A stretch of DNA of 64,000 bases from Streptococcus pyogenes. GTDB taxonomy: Bacteria > Bacillota > Bacilli > Lactobacillales > Streptococcaceae. The stretch is taken from NCBI RefSeq assembly GCF_002055535.1, contig NZ_LN831034.1:124001-188000 (forward strand), in the 5' to 3' direction. The position numbers and the translations under genes are program-made. Positions 57,198 to 64,000 of this stretch are shown piece by piece. How positions within the stretch are numbered: position 1 is the first letter of the stretch; each line of letters starts with the position of its first letter. Below the pieces are notes generated by a model. It was not told where the DNA came from, did not search any database, and saw only the letters and a program-made list of their open reading frames with translations.

Positions 57198-57234
57198 ATT
57201 ATACACAAAAAAATTACAATTGTCTTGACACTTG
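57198..57234. promoter_or_regulatory. Palindromic operator and promoter between the carrier gene and nadC
   Basis: CAATTGTCTTGACACTTG (57217-57234) is an imperfect palindrome with core TGTC-TT-GACA. On the minus strand TATAAT (57203-57198) would place the palindrome over the -35 of the carrier gene. A niacin-type NAD regulator (NiaR) is a candidate, from context rather than a verified motif. Confidence 0.45.
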
Positions 57235-57336
57235 TTGGGATTTAAAATGAGGTATTCAGGTTTGTGATTTCCTACGGAAGTTAATAGCAATTGCCTCTAG
57301 TGCTTACAAGTGATATTAAAAATAGAGGACTTAGTG

Positions 57337-58209
57337 ATGTCAATCATTTCAACTGATTTAACCCCTTTTCAAATAGATGATACATTGAAAGCAGCCTTGC
57401 GAGAAGATGTTCATTCCGAAGATTACAGTACCAATGCCATTTTTGATCATCATGGCCAAGCCAAGGTGTCGCTTTTTGCCAAGGAAGCTGGTGTTTTAGC
57501 GGGGCTAACCGTTTTTCAAAGGGTTTTTACCCTATTTGATACTGAGGTGACCTTCCAGAATCCTCATCAATTTAAGGATGGGGATCGTTTGACTAGTGGC
57601 GATTTGGTTTTAGAAATCATAGGCTCGGTGAGAAGCCTCTTAACATGTGAACGCGTTGCCTTGAATTTTTTACAACATTTATCAGGGATTGCTTCGATGA
57701 CAGCTGCTTATGTAGAAGCCTTAGGCGATGATCGCATTAAGGTATTTGATACTCGAAAAACCACTCCTAATTTACGTCTTTTTGAGAAATATGCCGTGAG
57801 AGTTGGCGGTGGCTATAATCATCGCTTTAATTTATCAGATGCTATCATGCTAAAAGACAATCACATTGCGGCAGTAGGTAGTGTTCAAAAGGCGATTGCT
57901 CAAGCGCGTGCCTATGCCCCTTTTGTGAAAATGGTCGAGGTGGAAGTGGAAAGCCTTGCTGCTGCCGAAGAAGCTGCGGCGGCGGGTGTTGATATTATCA
58001 TGTTGGATAATATGTCATTGGAACAGATTGAACAGGCCATTACTCTAATTGCAGGACGTTCTCGGATTGAATGTTCTGGAAATATTGATATGACCACTAT
58101 TAGCCGTTTTCGTGGTTTAGCGATTGATTACGTCTCCAGTGGTAGTTTAACCCATAGTGCTAAGAGTCTCGATTTTTCCATGAAGGGTTTAACCTACCTT
58201 GATGTCTAA
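57337..58209 (+). CDS. nadC: Nicotinate-nucleotide pyrophosphorylase (quinolinate phosphoribosyltransferase)
   Basis: A 290-residue NadC converting quinolinate and PRPP to nicotinate mononucleotide. Signatures: ALREDVHSEDYSTNAIF, CERVALNFLQHLSGIASMTA, FDTRKTTPNLRLFEKYAVRVGGGYNHRFNLSDAIMLKDNH and VEVEVESL. The ATG at 57337 with AGAGGA upstream is preferred; an in-frame start at 57310 would add nine residues. nadA and nadB are not nearby, so the quinolinate is probably taken from outside. Confidence 0.94.
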   Translation: MSIISTDLTPFQIDDTLKAALREDVHSEDYSTNAIFDHHGQAKVSLFAKEAGVLAGLTVFQRVFTLFDTEVTFQNPHQFKDGDRLTSGDLVLEIIGSVRSLLTCERVALNFLQHLSGIASMTAAYVEALGDDRIKVFDTRKTTPNLRLFEKYAVRVGGGYNHRFNLSDAIMLKDNHIAAVGSVQKAIAQARAYAPFVKMVEVEVESLAAAEEAAAAGVDIIMLDNMSLEQIEQAITLIAGRSRIECSGNIDMTTISRFRGLAIDYVSSGSLTHSAKSLDFSMKGLTYLDV

Positions 58210-58224
58210 GTTGCAAAATAAACT

Positions 58225-58345
58225 AACTTTTTAAAGGATGTCTTTCCTCTAGAACGAGTTTTATGTCAGATAGTTTAAACGCCTTTTCAAATACTTTCCC
58301 TGTTTTCACCTGATTCGTGTCCGCTTATTATACCAATTCCAAGCA
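58225..58345 (-). pseudogene. IS3-type end and orfA start remnant
   Basis: The minus strand shows a terminal-repeat-like ATTGGTATAATAAGCGGACAC, then KVFEKAFKLSDIKLVLEER, clearly related to the OrfA N-terminus of the element at 54541-55781 (TFDKAFKLSAVKLILEEE). Only the first 30 or so codons remain. Confidence 0.65.
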
Positions 58346-58508
58346 TTCACCTGAAAAAACGATAGGGAGAGGTTAGTGTTTTTATTGTAAAAGTTCCACG
58401 CCAAATCCATGAAGAAAATTTTGTTTTCAGAAATCACGATTCATCATAATAAAATCAATCAAAGTCGTTAACTAGGAGTGTACTGACCCCAAAAAGTTGG
58501 ACAAATAA

Positions 58509-59315
58509 TTATTGAAAGGATTTAGTTCTGTATTGGACAGGACTAAATCCTTTTAGTTTTGCTTTAATTCGTTTGTTGTTGTAGTAAAAAATGTAATCTG
58601 TAATAGCTTCTTCAAGCTTGTCAAGTGATTGATAAGTTGTCTCGAGTCCATAAAACATTTCAGATTTGAGAATGCCAAAGAAGGATTCCATCATGCCGTT
58701 ATCCGGACTATTCCCTTTGCGGGACATGGATGCCAGAATACCTTTAGACTCTAAAAAATCATGGTAGGACTGGTGTTGGTATTGCCACCCCTGGTCACTA
58801 TGAAGAATAGTTCCGCTGTATGAATCTGCTGGAAAAGTCTTCTCAAGCATGGTTTGAACCTGTTTCAAGTTAGGAGACCGAGATAGAGTGAAATCAATAA
58901 TCTCACTGTTATAGCCATCAAGAACAGGTGATAAGTAGAGTTTTCCTTCAGGTAAGGCCAACTCCGTCACATCAGTGTAACATTTTTCGTAAGGTTTAGA
59001 GCCTTCGAAGTGACGTTTAATCAGATTATCAGCCTTCTTACCAACCTCTCCTTTGTAAGAAGAATACTTGCGCTTCCGACGAATGCGGGCTGCTAAGCCC
59101 ATGACTTTCATGAGACGTTGAACTTTCTTATGATTGACCACAAATCCTCGGTTACGCAACTCCATATGAATACGACGATAACCGTAATTACCTTTATGCT
59201 CATCATAAATCTCTCGAATCACATGCTTTAGTTCTATATCCTTATCTCCTTGAGCTAGTCGCTTCACTTGATAGTAATAGGTGGAGCGTGATAAATCAAG
59301 GATTTCAAGTAGCAT
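58509..59315 (-). CDS. IS3-family OrfB transposase
   Basis: A 268-residue integrase-type transposase: N-terminal HTH_21 region (HKGNYGYRRIHMELRNRG), then the DDE residues in CYTDVTEL, LHSDQGWQYQH and MMESFFGILKSE, ending YYNNKRIKAKLKGFSPVQYR. All catalytic residues are present and no stop interrupts it. Produced alone or fused to OrfA by -1 frameshift just upstream. Confidence 0.92.
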   Translation of the reverse strand: MLLEILDLSRSTYYYQVKRLAQGDKDIELKHVIREIYDEHKGNYGYRRIHMELRNRGFVVNHKKVQRLMKVMGLAARIRRKRKYSSYKGEVGKKADNLIKRHFEGSKPYEKCYTDVTELALPEGKLYLSPVLDGYNSEIIDFTLSRSPNLKQVQTMLEKTFPADSYSGTILHSDQGWQYQHQSYHDFLESKGILASMSRKGNSPDNGMMESFFGILKSEMFYGLETTYQSLDKLEEAITDYIFYYNNKRIKAKLKGFSPVQYRTKSFQ

Positions 59316-59335
59316 CTCTAAGGGAAATTGATTCC

Positions 59336-59851
59336 TTAATGCTTGAATGATTTCTGTTGCTCTTTGAGTTTTGCTTCGTCCCTCAAGCGGTATTCTCTCA
59401 GCTTTTTTAGCACAGCATTCTCCGCTCTAGGGTATTCTAATTCCTTCTGAAGACGTTCAACCTCTGTCATCTCTTCCAAATTTTTCTTACGTTTACGCCC
59501 CATCTTACTCGGTCTCCCTCTTGGTTTTTCAAGAATAGTATAACCGTTTTTCTTGTATTGCGCTATCCACCTTGAGAGCATACTAGAAGTTGGTAAAGCA
59601 TAATCTAAGGATGTTTGTTTCTGAGATTGGCCGTCAATCAGGACTTTATTTATTATCTCTTGCTTCAGTTCTGGAGAATAATAATGATTCTTACATTTTT
59701 GAACAATGGTTACCCCATACCTATCAATCAAGCGAATCATATATTTGAGATCGGATTCTGCCATATCAAACTTTTTTGATATGGATTTAATGGACTCTCC
59801 CATTTGCCGTAACTCATAAATCTTAACTTTCGTTTCTTGATTAAATTTCAT
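59336..59851 (-). CDS. IS3-family OrfA
   Basis: A 171-residue two-HTH OrfA ([22 protein letters not shown] and [27 protein letters not shown]) with a C-terminal coiled coil ([25 protein letters not shown]). The ATG at 59851 is preferred; a TTG six codons earlier is possible. Binds the element ends and pairs with OrfB. Confidence 0.88.
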   Translation of the reverse strand: MKFNQETKVKIYELRQMGESIKSISKKFDMAESDLKYMIRLIDRYGVTIVQKCKNHYYSPELKQEIINKVLIDGQSQKQTSLDYALPTSSMLSRWIAQYKKNGYTILEKPRGRPSKMGRKRKKNLEEMTEVERLQKELEYPRAENAVLKKLREYRLRDEAKLKEQQKSFKH

Positions 59852-59936
59852 AAAAAAATAGCACCCCAATCGTTAGATTTTGTGTCTAACTTTTGGGGTG
59901 CAGTTCAAGGGCTATTTTTATGGATGGAGGATTTAT

Positions 59937-60800
59937 TTAGTCTTTTTGATCGTCATACATCATAGGAGTAGGATTTTTATTAAGCTGATGAAGGCTTAAA
60001 TGTTCTCCTTCAATTGGGTCATCTTTGTCTTTGAAACGTTTCTTGAGTTGATCATAAAAAATGACATTGGCTGTTGTAAAATATGGTAAAAGATAGATAT
60101 TAAGTAACCCAAAAGTAACAATATTCAGTAGAAACCAACCGGTGAAGCTAAGTTGTAGGAAAAAAAGCTTCCATTTATAACCTTTCATCATAGCTACACT
60201 TGTTTCAATGACGGCTATAGCTCCTAGATAAGTCCCCTCTTTAACCTCATCGTAGAGAAGGTATTCTGATAGACTATAAGCGTAATAACGGTTGATATAA
60301 ATACCAAAACCAATTAAGGACAAAACTGCTCCAAATAGTAAAAAGATCAGTGAAATGACTGTTGAGCTACCTGATTTAGCATTGACCAAAAACGCTGAAA
60401 GTCCGGAAAGGAAAATAAAGAGGCCAAAAAACCAAATTAGTGACCAGATGAGAAAGAATAGCCACTTAGTGATCGCTAAAACCAGCAGGTTCCCAAAGAA
60501 TTCTTTTGAGAAGGCTGTTGTTGATTCGGCAAAAGAAACTTTCTGACGAAAATGCCTAACAACATCAATCATCGTAAAGGATGCTGATAAAATGAAAAGG
60601 CTAAGGATAAGTCCTAGTAGTAATGGGAAATAACTAGCCGCTAGCGAGACTTCAATACCACTAGATAGGACGTAACCTTGATGAATCTCAATACCGAAAT
60701 GAAACATAAAGAGAAGGGTTGGAATTAAAAATAGTAAATACTTGCCAGAGAGATTTTTTAACGTGTCTCTAGCCTGGCCTTTGATTGCTTTAATTGACAT
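59937..60800 (-). CDS. DUF975 family membrane protein
   Basis: A 287-residue integral membrane protein with about six spans. It starts SIKAIKGQARDTLKNLSGKYLLFLIPTLL, typical of the DUF975 family, and has KVSFAESTTAF and YRYYAYSL-like YINRYYAYSLSEYLL motifs. The C-terminal tail is charged (RFKDKDDPIEGEH). Function unknown; the family is widespread in Firmicutes. It lies opposite tgt and next to the IS element, whose insertion stops 34 bp from its 3' end. Confidence 0.85.
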   Translation of the reverse strand: MSIKAIKGQARDTLKNLSGKYLLFLIPTLLFMFHFGIEIHQGYVLSSGIEVSLAASYFPLLLGLILSLFILSASFTMIDVVRHFRQKVSFAESTTAFSKEFFGNLLVLAITKWLFFLIWSLIWFFGLFIFLSGLSAFLVNAKSGSSTVISLIFLLFGAVLSLIGFGIYINRYYAYSLSEYLLYDEVKEGTYLGAIAVIETSVAMMKGYKWKLFFLQLSFTGWFLLNIVTFGLLNIYLLPYFTTANVIFYDQLKKRFKDKDDPIEGEHLSLHQLNKNPTPMMYDDQKD

Positions 60801-61003
60801 AACAGACTCCTTTATTTCATTATACCATAAAACAAAATGAGACAGCTAACCATTATTTTGACTATACTTTTTTGGGAAAGCATGACAAATTATGGATTTT
60901 TTGATAAAATGATAGGCGCTAGAACAACATGTCATCTTGAAGCCCTTCATTATGATGGAAACTCAGGCAGATCAAAAAAGCTCAAGACTGTTTAACTTGA
61001 TAG

Positions 61004-62161
<1,158 letters not shown>

Positions 62162-62180
62162 TTAAAAATGCTATGATCCT

Positions 62181-62222
62181 GGAACTGAGGGCGATCTATC
62201 GTCTTTGGTTTCAGTTTTTTTG
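62181..62222 (+). terminator. Terminator after tgt
   Basis: AACTGA (62183-62188) pairs with TCAGTT (62211-62216) with further imperfect pairing inside, followed by a T run. Confidence 0.7.
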
Positions 62223-62330
62223 TATAGACGGATGTCCTATTGCTTTCAACTGATAGGTCACTCTTTAAAGGGAAGTTCTTGTTTTACGTGTTCTTTTTCA
62301 GAAAACAGTTACCCTTTTGTAAAAATAGAG

Positions 62331-62359
62331 TTGACAAATCATAAGCTTTTGATTAAACT
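62331..62359 (+). promoter_or_regulatory. Promoter of the CHY zinc-finger gene and bioY
   Basis: TTGACA (62331-62336), 17-bp spacer, TAAACT (62354-62359), followed by AGAGGATGAG as ribosome site. Confidence 0.7.
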
Positions 62360-62377
62360 ATTACAAGAGGATGAGAT

Positions 62378-62689
62378 ATGACGGACTGTTTTGGAATTGA
62401 CCTTGACCAAGAGTATCGGTGCCTACATTATCATACCCCGCTTGATATTGTTGGGCTCAAATGTGCTTCTTGTCAGACTTATTATGCTTGTTACCATTGC
62501 CATGACCAGTTAACAGATCATGCCTTTGTGCCAACAGGACATCAAGAAACATCTCCTGTTATTTGTGGGCATTGTCGAAAGCTCTTGAGTCGAGCTGAGT
62601 ATGGTTGTGGATGCTGTCCTTATTGTCAAAGTCCCTTTAATCCAGCCTGTCATAGGCACAAGGATATCTATTTTTTAAAGGAGTCGTAA
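62378..62689 (+). CDS. CHY zinc-finger protein
   Basis: A 103-residue Cys/His-rich protein: CLHYHTPLDIVGLKCASCQTYYACYHCHDQ, VICGHCRKLLS and CGCCPYCQSPFNPACHRH, matching the CHY-type zinc finger fold that binds several Zn ions. Role in bacteria unknown. It shares a promoter with bioY 3 bp downstream, which is a common pairing of unexplained meaning. Confidence 0.88.
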   Translation: MTDCFGIDLDQEYRCLHYHTPLDIVGLKCASCQTYYACYHCHDQLTDHAFVPTGHQETSPVICGHCRKLLSRAEYGCGCCPYCQSPFNPACHRHKDIYFLKES

Positions 62690-62692
62690 CTG

Positions 62693-63232
62693 ATGTTTAC
62701 AACCAAAGAACTTGTTAAGGTGGCTATGATGACCACTTTGATTATTATTTTAGGCTTTATTCCTGCTATCCCGCTAGGCTTTATCCCAGTCCCTATTGTT
62801 TTACAAAACTTAGGTGTCATGTTGGCTGGATTGATGCTGGGTGGTAAAAAGGGAACCTTATCTGTTTTCTTATTTTTAGTGATTGGCCTTTTCTTACCTG
62901 TTTTCTCAGGCTCAAGAACAACCATTCCAGTATTGATGGGGCCATCTGCTGGCTATGTTATTGCCTACCTTCTTGTGCCTATTGTCTTTTCATTACTTTA
63001 CCGCAATTGGTTCTCAAAAAGCACGCCATTAGCATTCCTAGCTCTTTTAATCTCAGGAGTTGTACTGGTTGATGTTCTGGGTGCTATCTGGTTGTCAGCC
63101 TACACTGGCATGTCTCTTGTGACATCGCTTTTATCAAACTTGGTCTTTATTCCAGGAGATACCATCAAAGCAATCATTGCGACCATTATCGCTGTTAAAT
63201 ACAAAGATAGTTTTTTGAATACAAAACAGTAA
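62693..63232 (+). CDS. bioY: Biotin transporter BioY (ECF S component)
   Basis: A 179-residue membrane protein with six predicted spans and the BioY pattern (ILGFIPAIPLGFIPVPIVLQNLGVMLAGLMLGGKKG, GPSAGYVIAYL, FIPGDTIKAIIA). It captures biotin and works with a shared ECF module encoded elsewhere. No BirA-type site was identified upstream. Confidence 0.93.
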   Translation: MFTTKELVKVAMMTTLIIILGFIPAIPLGFIPVPIVLQNLGVMLAGLMLGGKKGTLSVFLFLVIGLFLPVFSGSRTTIPVLMGPSAGYVIAYLLVPIVFSLLYRNWFSKSTPLAFLALLISGVVLVDVLGAIWLSAYTGMSLVTSLLSNLVFIPGDTIKAIIATIIAVKYKDSFLNTKQ

Positions 63233-63261
63233 TCTAATCATCAAATAGTTAAGTTGTGTTG

Positions 63262-63300
63262 AACAGGTCTTGGCAGATTTATCTGCTAGGACCTGTTTTT
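63262..63300 (+). terminator. Terminator after bioY
   Basis: AACAGGTCTTGGCAGA (63262-63277) pairs with TCTGCTAGGACCTGTT (63282-63297), two mismatches, followed by Ts. Confidence 0.85.
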
Positions 63301-63332
63301 GGTGGGTCTCAATCCTCTTTGACACTAATTTT

Positions 63333-63341
63333 TGTTATAAT
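63333..63341 (+). promoter_or_regulatory. Extended -10 promoter of the MBL-fold gene
   Basis: TGTTATAAT, 30 bp before the ATG at 63372, with AAAGAAGGG between as ribosome site. Confidence 0.5.
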
Positions 63342-63371
63342 AAGAGTTAAAGCAAGAAAGAAGGGTTTGAG

Positions 63372-64000
63372 ATGAAATTAACCACCTTAGGGTCTTGGGG
63401 AGCCTATCCCTATCAAGATGCAGGCACAACCTCTTATTTGGTCACAGGACATGACGGCTTTCAGTTATTGATGGATGCTGGTAGTCGAGCGCTCAATGAG
63501 CTGGAAAAAGAAATCAGTCCTCTCGATTTGGATGCAGTGATTATTAGCCATTACCATCCAGACCACGTGGCCGATTTAGGCGTGTTGCGCCATTATTTTC
63601 AACTTTATCCTAAACACCTGTGGCAGCCTAAAGTATTGCCCATTTATGGGCATGATGAGGACCGAAACGAATTTGCTAAGTTAAGCATTCCTGATGTTTC
63701 AGAAGGTAGAGCCTATGATGTTACTGGAGTTGAACAGATTGGTTCTTTTGACATTACCTTTCTTAAAACAGTCCATCCAGTTGTGTGTTATGCCTTTCGA
63801 ATTGTAGAAAGAGCGACTGGTCAGGTACTTGTCTTTACTGGAGACAGTGGTTATTTTGAAGGATTGGCAGACTTCGCAAAAGAAGCAGACCTTTTCTTAG
63901 CGGATGTTTACTTATACGAAGGCAATGAAAATCATATGGCCCATTTGACCAGTAAGGAAGCAGGACTAATGGCTAGCCAGGCAGGTGTTAAGAAGCTTGT
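63372..64000 (+). CDS. Metallo-beta-lactamase-fold hydrolase (partial at window edge)
   Basis: Reads MKLTTLGSWGAYPYQDAGTTSYLV, then the zinc motif ISHYHPDHVADLG, FLKTVHPVVCYAFRI and FTGDSGYFEGLADFA, giving the HxHxDH, His and Asp metal ligands of the RNase Z/YhfI-like MBL branch. About 210 residues are visible and the gene continues beyond the window. Substrate unknown; YhfI-like proteins are presumed phosphodiesterases or hydrolases. Confidence 0.85.
   Translation, partial: MKLTTLGSWGAYPYQDAGTTSYLVTGHDGFQLLMDAGSRALNELEKEISPLDLDAVIISHYHPDHVADLGVLRHYFQLYPKHLWQPKVLPIYGHDEDRNEFAKLSIPDVSEGRAYDVTGVEQIGSFDITFLKTVHPVVCYAFRIVERATGQVLVFTGDSGYFEGLADFAKEADLFLADVYLYEGNENHMAHLTSKEAGLMASQAGVKKL

Larger units (their letters stand above)
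58484..59902. mobile_element. IS3-family insertion sequence (IS861-like), apparently intact
   Basis: 1419 bp between inverted ends TGACCCCAAAAAGTTGGACA (58484-58503) and its near-complement (59881-59902). Both transposase frames on the minus strand are complete. The IS861 label is from memory of the transposase; family assignment is firm, name less so. Confidence 0.8.

Overview
The window is chromosomal DNA of a low-GC Gram-positive coccus, almost certainly Streptococcus pyogenes (group A Streptococcus). The diagnostic block is nga-ifs-slo, flanked by the expected neighbours: an FCT-type sortase, the ato genes, a V-type ATPase operon, purA, nusG, leuS, the ula operon, opuA, polA, perR, tgt and bioY. 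No tRNA, rRNA or CRISPR array was seen.

Layout. 1-1664: IS66-family remnant and a class C sortase whose membrane anchor lies out of frame. 1804-2469: a secreted protein of unknown function. 2659-7828: short-chain fatty acid uptake and CoA activation (atoE, atoB, atoD, atoA) with a frameshifted LysR gene and two CcpA-type cre sites. 7950-10225: a YheO-type PAS regulator divergent from a RidA protein and an orphan PTS IIC-like permease. 10680-19517: sodium/proton V-ATPase operon ntpFIKECG-ABD. 19637-21790: telA and xpaC-like genes. 22063-25602: purA with a structured leader, a BMP-family lipoprotein, and nusG behind a consensus promoter and an early terminator.

25916-29545: the NADase/streptolysin O operon, damaged in all three genes. 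NADase carries Asp at residue 330, the antitoxin gene ifs has a stop at codon 24, and slo has a one-base deletion in a poly-A run. 29795-31715: a repeat-bearing secreted protein and three minus-strand genes for small secreted peptides. Then metB, leuS, and the L-ascorbate PTS/catabolic locus (ulaABCDEF, a PRD regulator, ulaG) with a shared motif upstream of ulaA and ulaG. Then the glycine-betaine transporter opuA/bus, polA, a CoA-binding protein and perR.

51760-59902 is the accessory part: a RofA/Mga-like gene fragment, an IbrA/IbrB pair (PAPS-reductase-like plus ParB-like), an ISL3 remnant, a decayed IS3 element with three internal stops, a MatC-like transporter divergent from nadC, and an apparently intact IS3-family element. 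The window closes with a DUF975 membrane protein, tgt, a CHY zinc-finger protein, bioY and a partial metallo-beta-lactamase-fold gene.

How the parts fit: ato, ula and possibly ntp carry cre-like sites, suggesting carbon catabolite control of secondary carbon use and ion pumping. The quinolinate phosphoribosyltransferase next to a dicarboxylate-type carrier suggests quinolinate scavenging. The toxin operon looks like one in functional decay, although two frameshifts (slo and the LysR gene) are A8-to-A7 changes that could also be sequencing errors.
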